Numbered from the stretch's first letter, positions 1 to 6,772 are shown. The stretch: 34,078 nt of DNA from Gammaproteobacteria bacterium (GCA_030425685.1 JAUIAD010000031.1:1-34078), one strand, 5' to 3'. Numbers and translations: made by a program. Notes: a model not told the origin generated them from the sequence alone.

Positions 1-159
1 TGTGGCGCTTTAGTAAAAGTAATGGCATCACTGAAGGCTTCCATCGCAAGATGAAACTTATACAGCGTCGTGCCTATGGATTTAAAAACTTTGAAAATTA
101 TCGACTGAGAGTTAAAGTATTATGTTCATAGAAGGTGCCCCCGGAATTGGGAAAGACCC
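1..159 (+). mobile_element. ISL3-family insertion sequence, right end (cut by window edge)
   Basis: This is the 3' end of an insertion sequence: the last codons of an ISL3-type transposase followed 28 bp later by an apparent terminal inverted repeat. Read from outside, the end is GGGTCTTTCCCAATTCC, which fits the GG(G/C)TCTTT-type termini of the ISL3 family. The left part of the element lies outside the window, so whether it is complete cannot be seen. The element points toward the tRNA-Thr gene at 392-467, with a series of partial copies of its end between them. Confidence 0.8.
3..131 (+). CDS. ISL3-family transposase, C-terminal fragment
   Basis: An open frame of 42 codons runs from the window start to TAG at 129-131. 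It contains the C-terminal signature GFHRKMKLIQRRAYGF followed by KNFENYRLRVKVLC, which is typical of the DDE transposase of the ISL3 family (Pfam DDE_Tnp_ISL3). The protein would catalyse transposition of the element. Only the C-terminal helical part is visible and the catalytic DDE residues lie upstream of the window, so activity cannot be judged. The frame is intact as far as it goes. Confidence 0.8.
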   Translation, partial: WRFSKSNGITEGFHRKMKLIQRRAYGFKNFENYRLRVKVLCS

Positions 160-384
160 AAAACTTTGAAAATTATCGACTGAGAGTTAAAGTATTATGT
201 TCATAGAAGGTGCCCCCGGAATTGGGAAAGACCCAAAACTTTGAAAATTATCGACTGAGAGTTAAAGTATTATGTTCGTAGAAAGTGCCCCCGGAATTGG
301 GAAAGACCCAAGTATTATGTTCGTAGAAAGTGCCCCCGGAATTGGGAAAGACCGAGAAAGTGCCCCCGGAATTGGGAAAGACCC
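85..384 (+). repeat. Tandem array of nested copies of the IS right end
   Basis: Three 75-bp direct repeats lie head to tail at 85-159, 160-234 and 235-309. A 44-bp partial copy (310-353) and a partial copy of about 30 bp (354-384) follow. Every copy ends in the same IS terminus (GAATTGGGAAAGACC) and later copies are shortened from their 5' side. The first unit covers the last codons of the transposase plus the terminal inverted repeat. Copies 1-2 read TTCATAGAAGG and copies 3-5 share a G/A variant form (TTCGTAGAAAG or its surviving part), so there are two sequence classes. The array ends about 7 bp from the CCA end of tRNA-Thr. Confidence 0.9.
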
Positions 385-391
385 CGAAAAT

Positions 392-467
392 TGGAGCTGG
401 CGATAAGATTCGAACTTACGACCGGCTGATTACAAATCAGCTGCTCTACCAACTGAGCTACGCCAGC
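392..467 (-). tRNA. thrU: tRNA-Thr (anticodon TGT)
   Basis: On the minus strand a full cloverleaf folds. The acceptor stem is GCTGGCG paired with CGCCAGC, the D arm is AGCTCAGTTGGTAGAGC, and the anticodon stem GCTGA/TCAGC encloses loop TTTGTAA, giving anticodon TGT. The T loop is TTCGAAT and CCA is encoded. The discriminator base is T (U73); the E. coli threonine tRNAs as I recall them have A73. It reads ACA and other ACN codons. In E. coli the equivalent gene sits directly upstream of tyrU-glyT-thrT-tufB on the same strand. Here it is inverted and separated from them by about 1.3 kb. Confidence 0.95.
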
Positions 468-513
468 ACCTCAATCTGAAGCCTCAAGCATGCGAGGCAA
501 TCTAGAGCGAGAA

Positions 514-542
514 ATTCTATGTAAACTTGATAAAAAAAGCAA
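514..542 (-). promoter_or_regulatory. Putative sigma-70 promoter of tRNA-Thr
   Basis: On the minus strand, TTGCTT (537-542) and TAGAAT (514-519) are separated by 17 bp and lie about 45-50 bp upstream of the mature tRNA 5' end. The spacing and hexamers fit a sigma-70 promoter. The predicted start near 505 would give a short 5' leader that contains an inverted repeat GCCTC/GAGGC (481-498), a possible processing hairpin. Confidence 0.6.
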
Positions 543-690
543 ATTATAAATTTCCTTTTTTACCGGGGTGTTTGTTTGGAGGTTGTAGAGAGGGTATCGG
601 CAACAAGTTGCTCTATAAATAAACAAAAAATAATGCTAATTATTGATGCAAATTATTGCATTTAATTGCTCAAAACTAGTACAGCCCTTG

Positions 691-719
691 TTTTAACTCC
701 AAGCTCTTTTGTGTATACT
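691..719 (+). promoter_or_regulatory. Possible promoter of the lipoprotein/PPTase pair
   Basis: TATACT at 714-719 is a good -10 hexamer placed about 37 bp before the lipoprotein start codon. Upstream TTTTAA (691-696) gives 17-bp spacing but is a weak -35, and TTGTTT (688-693) would need 20 bp. The rest of 540-690 has no gene. It is AT-rich and contains a perfect 6-bp inverted repeat, ATGCAA-ATTA-TTGCAT (646-661), which could be an operator, although no regulator is known. Confidence 0.4.
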
Positions 720-755
720 CATTAATTCATAGTTATATTTTTGAGGTTAATTCTG

Positions 756-962
756 ATGAAAAAAACAATACTATCAATTATCGCTGCAGGCGTAATGAGT
801 TTGGCTCTAGTCGGTTGTAATACTATGCACGGACTTGGACAAGACATTGAAGCGGGTGGTCAAGGATTGGCAAATTCTGCTGCCAAGCATGGCGCAAAGG
901 GTTCTGCAAAGAAATCTAGCGATATGACAACAAAGAAAGCTTCTGATAATAACAATAAGTAA
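756..962 (+). CDS. Small entericidin-like lipoprotein
   Basis: The product is a 68-residue protein with a lipoprotein signal peptide: MKK, a hydrophobic stretch, then the lipobox LVGC with the lipidated Cys at about residue 21. The mature part begins CNTMHGLGQDIEAGGQGL, which matches the entericidin EcnA/EcnB family pattern (CNT..G.G.D...GG). The tail is rich in Lys, Ser, Asn and Ala. Entericidins are small envelope lipoproteins linked in E. coli to stationary-phase lysis and an antidote function; whether that applies here is unknown. ATG at 756 was chosen because TGAGGT (742-747) is a well-spaced ribosome binding site; the upstream in-frame TTG at 741 overlaps that site. A PPTase gene follows 7 bp downstream, probably in the same transcript. 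Confidence 0.8.
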   Translation: MKKTILSIIAAGVMSLALVGCNTMHGLGQDIEAGGQGLANSAAKHGAKGSAKKSSDMTTKKASDNNNK

Positions 963-969
963 AGTGTAA

Positions 970-1695
970 ATGTCTCAGCCTTTAGCGTTGCCGCAAATTG
1001 GCAGTGTCGATATTTGGATAGCTTCGCTGAATTGGTCTGAGCAGGCTTTGAGTGATGGGCTGCATGGTCTTTCTTCTGAAGAGAGAACAAGAGCAGCCCA
1101 TTTTATTATTGATAAGCCTCGCAATGACTATATTGCCGCCCACCGGATCCTCAGAGATGTTTTGGCGCGCTACCTGGGTTGTCCGTCAGAGGCGGTTGTG
1201 TTTACCTTTGGGGAGCACGGTAAGCCATTTGTTGCCCCATCCTTCAAATCCGCTCTGCAATTCAATATGACCCACTCTCATGAGTCATTAGCCATAGCAA
1301 TATCACAAGAAGCCGAGGTTGGTATCGATATTGAGTTTATGAAGGAGCGCCCCTGTGAAGAGTTGGCACAACGGTTTTTTGCCAAGGAAGAAAGTGAAGC
1401 CTTATTGGCGCTGCCTGAAGCGGAGCGTTATGAAGCCTTTTTCCGCTGCTGGACTCGTAAAGAGGCCTTTATGAAAGTGGAAGGCTCCGGATTATCGTTC
1501 GGCCTTAGTAATTTTTGCGTCAGTTTGGCAAATGATGGCATGGATTGCTTGTTAACCGTCAACCAGGATGCTAAGCTTGCCCAGCGTTGGTCATTAGGTT
1601 CAATTGAGGTTTGTAAAGGGTATGCGGCAGCCATTTCCATGGTAGGTAAGCTCAAGTCATTGAATTATCATCATTGGGAACAGTGTTCTAGCTAA
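970..1695 (+). CDS. 4'-phosphopantetheinyl transferase, Sfp type
   Basis: The product is a 241-residue enzyme that transfers the 4'-phosphopantetheine arm of coenzyme A to a serine of an acyl or peptidyl carrier protein. Visible family motifs are FNMTHSHE (residues 98-105), the Mg-binding VGIDIE (Asp120, Glu122) and WTRKEAFMK (residues 161-169, catalytic Glu165). The length of about 240 and the two-lobed layout fit the Sfp/AcpT/HetI group, not the short AcpS group. The start ATG lies 7 bp after the lipoprotein stop with only a weak ribosome binding site, which suggests translational coupling. No carrier protein or synthase gene is nearby, so its substrate cannot be inferred. The position between a tRNA-Thr and the tRNA-tufB operon suggests insertion into an ancestral tRNA cluster. 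Confidence 0.92.
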   Translation: MSQPLALPQIGSVDIWIASLNWSEQALSDGLHGLSSEERTRAAHFIIDKPRNDYIAAHRILRDVLARYLGCPSEAVVFTFGEHGKPFVAPSFKSALQFNMTHSHESLAIAISQEAEVGIDIEFMKERPCEELAQRFFAKEESEALLALPEAERYEAFFRCWTRKEAFMKVEGSGLSFGLSNFCVSLANDGMDCLLTVNQDAKLAQRWSLGSIEVCKGYAAAISMVGKLKSLNYHHWEQCSS

Positions 1696-1720
1696 TATTC
1701 TATTTTTTTACAAGTTTTAG

Positions 1721-1749
1721 TTGACATCTTGGGCGACCTTGCTCAAAAT
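1721..1749 (+). promoter_or_regulatory. Promoter of the tRNA-Tyr-Gly-Thr-tufB operon
   Basis: A consensus TTGACA (1721-1726) is followed after 17 bp by CAAAAT (1744-1749). It lies about 50 bp before mature tRNA-Tyr and just after the PPTase stop. The leader holds a small hairpin, CTCAA-TTTTT-TTGAG (1756-1770). This is the expected place for the promoter driving the tRNAs and tufB; I see no terminator before tRNA-Trp and secE. Confidence 0.75.
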
Positions 1750-1800
1750 ACTGTGCTCAATTTTTTTGAGAAGAGAGAGCAAAGATTTAAAAAAAGACGT

Positions 1801-1882
1801 GGAGGGGTACCCGAGCGGTCAAAGGGACCAGACTGTAAATCTGGCGGCTTAGCCTTCGGAGGTTCGAATCCTCCCCCCTCCA
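1801..1882 (+). tRNA. tyrU: tRNA-Tyr (anticodon GTA)
   Basis: This is a class II tRNA with a long variable arm. The acceptor GGAGGGG pairs with CCCCTCC, the anticodon stem CCAGA/TCTGG encloses CTGTAAA with anticodon GTA at 1835-1837, and the T arm is GGAGG-TTCGAAT-CCTCC. The discriminator is A at 1882. The next bases are TAC, so CCA is not encoded and must be added by the CCA-adding enzyme, unlike the other four tRNAs in the window. First gene of the tRNA-tufB transcript. Confidence 0.96.
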
Positions 1883-1892
1883 TACCTACGCT

Positions 1893-1940
1893 AATAGAAG
1901 ACAGGGGATAGGGCATTGACTCTGTCTCCTGCCTTCTATT
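1893..1940 (+). other. Spacer hairpin between tRNA-Tyr and tRNA-Gly
   Basis: AATAGAAG (1893-1900) pairs with CTTCTATT (1933-1940), then after one mismatch CAGG pairs with CCTG, around an internal loop of 22 nt. It fills most of the spacer between the two tRNAs and lacks a T tract, so it is more likely an RNA-processing signal than a terminator. Confidence 0.55.
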
Positions 1941-1949
1941 ATGTGTAAC

Positions 1950-2023
1950 GCGGGTGTAGTTCAACGGTAGAACCTCAGCCTTCCAAGCTGATGGTGTGGG
2001 TTCGATTCCCATCACCCGCTCCA
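1950..2023 (+). tRNA. glyT: tRNA-Gly (anticodon TCC)
   Basis: The acceptor GCGGGTG pairs with CACCCGC. The anticodon stem TCAGC/GCTGA encloses CTTCCAA, giving TCC. The T arm contains TTCGATT, the discriminator is T, and CCA is encoded (2021-2023). It reads GGA and GGG codons. It has the same neighbours as the E. coli glyT gene. Confidence 0.96.
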
Positions 2024-2049
2024 CTTGTTTTGTGGAGCTGTTAGAAAGG

Positions 2050-2124
2050 GCCCACATAGCTCAGGGGTAGAGCACTTCCTTGGTAAGGAAGAGGCCACCG
2101 GTTCAAATCCGGTTGTGGGCTCCA
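2050..2124 (+). tRNA. thrT: tRNA-Thr (anticodon GGT)
   Basis: The acceptor GCCCACA pairs with TGTGGGC. The anticodon stem CTTCC/GGAAG encloses TTGGTAA, giving GGT, and CCA is encoded. It reads ACC and ACU. Like the TGT isoacceptor at 392-467 it has U at the discriminator position, so U73 seems to be the rule for threonine tRNAs in this genome. tufB begins 32 bp downstream. Confidence 0.96.
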
Positions 2125-2155
2125 GTATATAAGATAAAATTTGGAGGAGTATTCC

Positions 2156-3346
2156 ATGTCTAAAGAGAAATTTGTACGCGAAAAGCCACACGTTAATGTC
2201 GGCACCATTGGTCACGTTGATCATGGGAAAACAACATTAACAGCAGCGTTGACAAAGTGCTTGGCGGAAAAATTTGGTGGTGAAGCACGTGCTTTCGATC
2301 AGATTGATAATGCGCCTGAAGAAAGAGAACGTGGAATTACCATTGCAACCTCACACGTAGAATACGAAAGCGATAACCGTCATTACGCGCACGTTGACTG
2401 CCCAGGACACGCTGACTACGTGAAAAACATGATTACCGGTGCTGCGCAAATGGATGGTGCTATCTTAGTAGTATCAGCTGCTGACGGCCCTATGCCACAA
2501 ACACGTGAGCACATCGTGTTAGCAAAACAGGTTGGTGTACCAAGCATCGTTGTATTCTTAAATAAAGCAGACATGGTTGATGATGCTGAATTGCTAGAAT
2601 TGGTTGAAATGGAAGTACGTGAGTTGTTAAGCAGCTACGATTTCCCAGGTGATGACACACCTATCATTGTTGGGTCTGCATTGAAAGCTTTAGAAGGTGA
2701 CAGCAGCGACATCGGTGTTCCAGCGGTTGTTAAATTAGTACAAACAATGGATGAATACTTCGAAGAGCCAAAACGTGATATCGATAAGCCCTTCTTGATG
2801 CCGATTGAAGATGTATTCTCAATTTCTGGTCGCGGTACGGTAGTAACAGGCCGTATTGAGCGCGGTATTGTTAAAGTGGGTGAAGAAATTGAAATCGTTG
2901 GTATTCGTGAAACCACTAAGACAACTTGTACGGGTGTTGAAATGTTCCGTAAGTTGTTAGACGAAGGTCAAGCGGGTGATAACGTTGGTATCTTATTACG
3001 TGGTACGAAGCGTGAAGATGTAGAACGTGGTCAAGTATTAGCGAAGCCAGGTTCAATCACACCGCATACAAAATTTGAAGCAGAAGTTTATATTCTGTCT
3101 AAAGAAGAAGGTGGCCGTCATACACCATTTTTCAAAGGTTACCGTCCACAGTTCTACTTTAGAACGACTGACGTAACTGGCATGGTGACTTTACCAGAAG
3201 GTGTCGAAATGGTGATGCCAGGCGATAACATCAAGATGGACGTAGAATTGATTGCTCCGATTGCGATGGATGATGGTTTACGCTTTGCGATTCGTGAAGG
3301 TGGACGTACTGTTGGCGCAGGTGTGGTAACTAAGATTATTGAATAA
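2156..3346 (+). CDS. tufB: Elongation factor Tu, first copy
   Basis: The product is the 396-residue EF-Tu GTPase that delivers aminoacyl-tRNA to the ribosomal A site. GTPase motifs are GHVDHGKT (residues 19-26), RGITI (59-63), DCPGH (81-85) and NKAD; domains 2 and 3 are complete. ATG at 2156 is preceded by GGAGGA (2143-2148); an upstream in-frame TTG at 2141 overlaps that site and is rejected. The protein is identical to the second copy at 18839-20029. The DNA differs only by synonymous changes near both ends, with the interior 2525-3180 identical. It is cotranscribed with upstream tRNAs, and tRNA-Trp starts 7 bp after its stop. Confidence 0.98.
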   Translation: MSKEKFVREKPHVNVGTIGHVDHGKTTLTAALTKCLAEKFGGEARAFDQIDNAPEERERGITIATSHVEYESDNRHYAHVDCPGHADYVKNMITGAAQMDGAILVVSAADGPMPQTREHIVLAKQVGVPSIVVFLNKADMVDDAELLELVEMEVRELLSSYDFPGDDTPIIVGSALKALEGDSSDIGVPAVVKLVQTMDEYFEEPKRDIDKPFLMPIEDVFSISGRGTVVTGRIERGIVKVGEEIEIVGIRETTKTTCTGVEMFRKLLDEGQAGDNVGILLRGTKREDVERGQVLAKPGSITPHTKFEAEVYILSKEEGGRHTPFFKGYRPQFYFRTTDVTGMVTLPEGVEMVMPGDNIKMDVELIAPIAMDDGLRFAIREGGRTVGAGVVTKIIE

Positions 3347-3353
3347 TAAAAAT

Positions 3354-3429
3354 AGGCCAGTAGCTCAATTGGCAGAGCGACGGTCTCCAAAACCGTAGGT
3401 TGGGGGTTCGATTCCCTCCTGGCCTGCCA
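3354..3429 (+). tRNA. trpT: tRNA-Trp (anticodon CCA)
   Basis: The acceptor AGGCCAG pairs with CTGGCCT. The anticodon stem ACGGT/ACCGT encloses CTCCAAA with anticodon CCA. The T loop is TTCGATT, the discriminator is G, and CCA is encoded. It lies between tufB and secE; the short spacers suggest it is cut from a tufB-secE precursor transcript. Confidence 0.96.
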
Positions 3430-3463
3430 GATTTAGCTGGCAGAAAAAATTGAGAGAGTATTT

Positions 3464-3835
3464 ATGGGTGCAAAAGGTGCAGTACAGCCAAAAACACGCT
3501 TTGATGGATTAAAGTGGACGCTGGTATTTTTGCTAGTGGCAGCTGGTATTGTAGCAAATGAATATTTTGCGACGGTGGCATGGTCTATTCGTGCTGCCGT
3601 TGGCATTATTGCTGCCGCTGTTGTTCTCTTAATTGCTGCGCAAACGGCAAAAGGTCAGAAAGCGTGGGGTTTTTTTAAAGGCTCGCGCACTGAATTACGT
3701 AAGGTTGCATGGCCATCGCGTCAAGAAACCGTACAAACAACGCTTATCGTTGTTGCCGTTGTTGTGCTGATGGCCCTCATTTTATGGGGTCTAGACAGTT
3801 TATTTATGTGGTTTGTCGGTCAGGTAACGGCCTAA
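3464..3835 (+). CDS. secE: Preprotein translocase subunit SecE
   Basis: The product is a 123-residue inner-membrane protein of the SecYEG translocon that clamps SecY. Three hydrophobic segments are visible at about residues 17-34, 42-60 and 90-112. The conserved cytoplasmic motif [15 protein letters not shown] precedes the last membrane segment. The length and three-segment form match gammaproteobacterial SecE. ATG at 3464 follows GAGAGA. nusG starts 24 bp downstream. Its partner secY is at 29235-30563. Confidence 0.97.
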   Translation: MGAKGAVQPKTRFDGLKWTLVFLLVAAGIVANEYFATVAWSIRAAVGIIAAAVVLLIAAQTAKGQKAWGFFKGSRTELRKVAWPSRQETVQTTLIVVAVVVLMALILWGLDSLFMWFVGQVTA

Positions 3836-3858
3836 AAGAGAACGATACGAGGGTACGA

Positions 3859-4401
3859 ATGTCAGAAGTTAAAAAGCGTTGGTACGTTATTCATGCTTAT
3901 TCAGGTTATGAAAACTATGTAGTGCGTGCGCTTAAAGAGCGCATTCGTCTTAAAGAGCTTGATGATAAGTTCGAAGAAATTATTGTTCCTACCGAAGAAG
4001 TTGTAGAAATGCGCTCAGGGCAAAAGCGTAAAAGCGAGCGTAAGTTTTTCCCTGGTTATGTATTAGTTCAAATGGAAATGGATGATGTCACGTGGCACTT
4101 GGTCCGAAGTGTTCCGCGTGTTTTGGGTTTTATTGGCGGTACCGCTGAAAAACCAGCCCCTATCTCTGATAAAGAAGCTAATGCAATCTTGCAACGGCTT
4201 GAAGAAGGTGAGAATAAACCTAAGCCGAAAGTATTATTTGAACCTGGTGAAATGGTTCGAGTCACAGAAGGACCTTTTGCAGACTTTAACGGTGTCGTTG
4301 AAGATGTGAACTATGAGAAGAATAGATTACGTGTATCTGTTCTTATTTTTGGTCGCTCAACACCGGTTGAACTTGAGTTTGGCCAAGTTGAGAAGAACTA
4401 G
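3859..4401 (+). CDS. nusG: Transcription termination/antitermination factor NusG
   Basis: The product is a 180-residue factor that binds RNA polymerase, suppresses pausing, and links it to Rho and to ribosomal S10. The N-terminal NGN domain begins [13 protein letters not shown], contains [10 protein letters not shown] and covers about 120 residues. The C-terminal KOW domain ([19 protein letters not shown]) ends at VEKN. ATG at 3859 matches the normal family length; a longer in-frame reading from 3709 lies inside secE and is rejected. It is paired with secE, as in most bacteria. Confidence 0.98.
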   Translation: MSEVKKRWYVIHAYSGYENYVVRALKERIRLKELDDKFEEIIVPTEEVVEMRSGQKRKSERKFFPGYVLVQMEMDDVTWHLVRSVPRVLGFIGGTAEKPAPISDKEANAILQRLEEGENKPKPKVLFEPGEMVRVTEGPFADFNGVVEDVNYEKNRLRVSVLIFGRSTPVELEFGQVEKN

Positions 4402-4417
4402 TTTTTTTAAACAAAAA

Positions 4418-4453
4418 TGGGGAGCTTATTTGCTAAGCGTTTGCACCCAGGAG
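4418..4453 (+). promoter_or_regulatory. Possible L1-binding translational operator before rplK
   Basis: The rplK leader folds into an outer stem TGGG (4418-4421) with CCCA (4446-4449) and an inner stem GCTTA (4424-4428) with TAAGC (4434-4438). They are joined by an asymmetric internal loop (GA opposite GTTTGCA). The 3' arm overlaps the first base of the rplK ribosome binding site AGGAG (4449-4453). This is where L1 represses the rplK-rplA message in E. coli. The assignment rests on position and shape only. Confidence 0.5.
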
Positions 4454-4460
4454 TAAAAAA

Positions 4461-4895
4461 ATGGCAAAGAAAATAAATGCGTATATCCGCTTACAAATTA
4501 AAGCGGGTGAAGCGAATCCTAGTCCACCGGTTGGTCCTGCTTTAGGTCAACATGGTGTCAATATCATGGAATTTTGTAAAGCATTTAACGCGAAAACGCA
4601 AGAAATTGAAAAAGGCTTGCCGATTCCCGTTGTTATTACTGTTTATGCAGATCGTAGCTTTACATTTATTACCAAAACCCCACCAGCATCCGTTTTATTG
4701 AAAAAAGAATTGGGTTTAAAGAGCGGTAGTGGCACGCCTAATACGCAAAAAGTAGGTAAGGCAACACGCGAGCAGCTTGAAAAAATTGCAAAGATTAAAG
4801 AGCCTGACTTAACAGCTGCTGATTTAGATGCAGCGGTAAGAACGATTGCTGGTACAGCACGTAGTATGGGTATCGAAACTGAGGGGGTTGAATAA
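4461..4895 (+). CDS. rplK: 50S ribosomal protein L11
   Basis: The product is a 144-residue protein of the GTPase-associated centre that binds 23S rRNA with L10 and contacts EF-G and RelA. The N-terminal thiostrepton-site motif [15 protein letters not shown] is at residues 21-35, and the RNA-binding C-terminal domain contains [11 protein letters not shown]. The proline pair at 22-23 is unaltered, so there is no sign of resistance mutation. The start at 4461 follows AGGAG. Its stop overlaps the rplA start by one base (TAATG), giving coupled translation. Confidence 0.98.
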   Translation: MAKKINAYIRLQIKAGEANPSPPVGPALGQHGVNIMEFCKAFNAKTQEIEKGLPIPVVITVYADRSFTFITKTPPASVLLKKELGLKSGSGTPNTQKVGKATREQLEKIAKIKEPDLTAADLDAAVRTIAGTARSMGIETEGVE

Positions 4896-5587
4896 TGGCT
4901 CGTGTATCAAAAAGAGTAAAAGCTTACAAAGAAAAGCTTCAACCTGGAAAAGCCTATCCACTAGAAGAAGCGATTAAGCTTGTTAAAGAATGCGCAAGCG
5001 CTAAATTTGTTGAAGCTATCGATGTTTCTGTCAATTTAGGCGTTGACGCACGTAAATCAGACCAAAACGTTAGAAGCGCAACCGTATTACCACATGGAAC
5101 AGGTCGTCAAGTTCGTGTTGCTGTATTTGCCCAGGGTGCAAATGCTGAAGCTGCTAAAAATGCCGGTGCAGATGTTGTTGGTTTTGAAGATTTAGCTGAA
5201 GACGTTAAGAAAGGCAATATGGAATTTGACGTTGTTATTGCTTCACCGGATGCAATGCGTGTTGTTGGTCAATTGGGGCAAATCTTAGGTCCACGCGGCT
5301 TAATGCCAAACCCTAAAGTTGGCACCGTAACACCTGATGTGGCAACAGCGGTTAACAATGCAAAGCGTGGTCAAGTCCGTTACCGCACAGATAAAAACGG
5401 TATTATCCACTGCACCATCGGCAAAGCAAACTTTGAACCGAATGCAATTGCAGAGAACTTAGAAGCCTTGTTGGCAGACTTAAAGAAAGCAAAGCCAACA
5501 GCAGCAAAAGGTACTTACTTTAAGAAAGTAACCTTGTCGAGCACAATGGGCCCTGGCGTCGTTGTGGATCGAGCAAGCTTTGCTTAA
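4895..5587 (+). CDS. rplA: 50S ribosomal protein L1
   Basis: The product is a 230-residue L1 protein that forms the mobile stalk at the E site and, in E. coli, represses its own rplK-rplA message. The two-domain fold is recognisable from the conserved central segment [17 protein letters not shown] and the C-terminal [16 protein letters not shown]. The length is close to the usual 230-234 residues. The start overlaps the rplK stop. A structured leader of about 210 bp separates it from rplJ. Confidence 0.98.
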   Translation: MARVSKRVKAYKEKLQPGKAYPLEEAIKLVKECASAKFVEAIDVSVNLGVDARKSDQNVRSATVLPHGTGRQVRVAVFAQGANAEAAKNAGADVVGFEDLAEDVKKGNMEFDVVIASPDAMRVVGQLGQILGPRGLMPNPKVGTVTPDVATAVNNAKRGQVRYRTDKNGIIHCTIGKANFEPNAIAENLEALLADLKKAKPTAAKGTYFKKVTLSSTMGPGVVVDRASFA

Positions 5588-5605
5588 TAAAGAATTCGCG
5601 ATAAG

Positions 5606-5797
5606 CGTTGCTTTAGTATCTAAAGCAACGTCAATCGTCGGAGACCGTGGGTGCATTAAGACTTGTAAAAGAATTAATGCTTAATGTCTAGGAAGATGCC
5701 CACGCAGACGGTGATATCGACTCAGAAATAAAAATGGTCGGTCACCATTGGGGAAAAGCAGGAGACTGCTTTTTGATGAAAAAACTGGAGATAGACA
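5606..5797 (+). promoter_or_regulatory. rplJ leader (L10-type) with terminator-like hairpin
   Basis: The 210-bp gap before rplJ is highly structured. A perfect 10-bp hairpin, CGTTGCTTTA/TAAAGCAACG, lies at 5606-5630. A long stem pairs CGTGGG (about 5647-5652) with CCCACG (5699-5704) around an inner GCATTAA/TTAATGC arm. GGTGA then pairs with TCACC (5720-5746 region). Finally AAAAGCAG-GAGA-CTGCTTTT (5754-5773) is capped by a GNRA loop and followed by T. This is the place of the L10-leader RNA that autoregulates rplJL. The last hairpin looks like an attenuator, but its T tract is short. Confidence 0.7.
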
Positions 5798-6325
5798 GTG
5801 GCATTAAACTTAGAGCAGAAAAAAGAGATAGTCTCGGAGTTAGCTGAAGTGGCAAAAAATTCAATTTCAGCCATCGCAGCCGATTACCGTGGTTTGACCG
5901 TTTCTGAGATGACCGACTTGCGTGCAGGTGCCCGTGAAAAAGGCATTAAACTGCGTGTCTATCGCAACACTCTAGCACGTTTAGCACTGAAAGATACGTC
6001 TTTTGAGTGCCTAAAACCTGCGTTATCAGGGCCAATCGTCTTGTTGTTTTCACAAGATGAGCCTGGTGCAGCGGCGCGGCTGATACGTGATTTTGCAAAA
6101 AAGAACGATCAGTTAGAAGTTAGAGGTTTAGCGATTGACGGTCAGTTTCTTGAAGCTGATCAGCTTAAAGCGGTGGCAAGCTTGCCGTCTCGTGATGAGG
6201 CGATTGCACAACTGATGTCTGTAATGCAGGCGCCAGTGACCAAGTTTGTACGTACGCTTAACGAACCAGTTGCTCAATTTGTACGAGTAATGGGTCAAAT
6301 ACGCGATCAGAAAGAAGCAGCTTAG
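5798..6325 (+). CDS. rplJ: 50S ribosomal protein L10
   Basis: The product is a 175-residue base of the L7/L12 stalk. The N-terminal rRNA-binding domain is recognised by AADYRGLTVSEMTDLR and KLRVYRNTLARLAL. The C-terminal helix (about 145-170, VRTLNEPVAQFVRVMGQI) carries L12-dimer binding sites. It starts with GTG at 5798, supported by GGAG (5787-5790) 7 bp upstream. rplL follows after 51 bp. The L10(L12) complex is expected to bind the upstream leader and repress translation. Confidence 0.97.
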   Translation: MALNLEQKKEIVSELAEVAKNSISAIAADYRGLTVSEMTDLRAGAREKGIKLRVYRNTLARLALKDTSFECLKPALSGPIVLLFSQDEPGAAARLIRDFAKKNDQLEVRGLAIDGQFLEADQLKAVASLPSRDEAIAQLMSVMQAPVTKFVRTLNEPVAQFVRVMGQIRDQKEAA

Positions 6326-6376
6326 AAGCGTGATACAAGAGACGCAAAAAACAATTTTATTTTTGGAGTAAAAAAA

Positions 6377-6754
6377 ATGGCAGAAGTAAGTAAAGAACAA
6401 ATTTTAGAAGCAGTAGCTAACATGAGTGTTATGGACATTTGTGACCTAGTGAAACAAATGGAAGACAAATTCGGTGTATCTGCAGCAGCAGCTGTCGCAG
6501 TAGCAGGTCCGGCTGCTGGTGGTGAAGCCGCAGTAGAAGAGAAGACTGAATTTGACGTTGTCATGACAAGCTTTGGTTCTAACAAGATCGCCGTAATTAA
6601 AGCAATCCGCGCAATTACTGGTTTAGGTCTTAAAGAAGCTAAAGAAATGGTTGAAGGCGTTCCAGCAACTGTTAAAGAAGCAGTGGCTAAAGACGAAGCT
6701 GAAACCGTTAAGAAACAGCTTGAAGAAGCTGGCGCTACTGTTGAACTTAAATAA
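6377..6754 (+). CDS. rplL: 50S ribosomal protein L7/L12
   Basis: The product is a 125-residue stalk protein present in several copies per ribosome that recruits translational GTPases. It has an N-terminal dimerisation helix pair (1-33), an Ala/Gly/Val-rich hinge (about 35-52), and a C-terminal domain with [15 protein letters not shown] and [14 protein letters not shown]. Start ATG 6377 follows TTTGGAG. A large hairpin lies between its stop and rpoB. Confidence 0.98.
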   Translation: MAEVSKEQILEAVANMSVMDICDLVKQMEDKFGVSAAAAVAVAGPAAGGEAAVEEKTEFDVVMTSFGSNKIAVIKAIRAITGLGLKEAKEMVEGVPATVKEAVAKDEAETVKKQLEEAGATVELK

Positions 6755-6772
6755 TTTAAGTTCATCAACTTT

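Noticed and set aside
85-384. CRISPR-like reading of the tandem repeats
   Set aside because: Repeats are directly adjacent with no spacers and are clearly copies of an IS terminus.
860-1090. Minus-strand 76-codon frame opposite the lipoprotein and PPTase genes
   Set aside because: It overlaps two supported genes and has no promoter, ribosome binding site or domain.
1729-1911. Plus-strand 60-codon frame through tRNA-Tyr
   Set aside because: It reads through the promoter, leader and tRNA-Tyr, and has no ribosome binding site or family resemblance.
1743-2057. Minus-strand 104-codon open frame across tRNA-Tyr and tRNA-Gly
   Set aside because: Its peptide (GIEPTPSAWKAEVLPLNYTR) is the well-known false protein produced by reading the complement of tRNA genes; the tRNAs explain the sequence.
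2012-2224. Minus-strand open frame across tRNA-Thr(GGT)
   Set aside because: The GFEPVASSLPRK-type peptide is again antisense tRNA; it also overlaps the tufB start.
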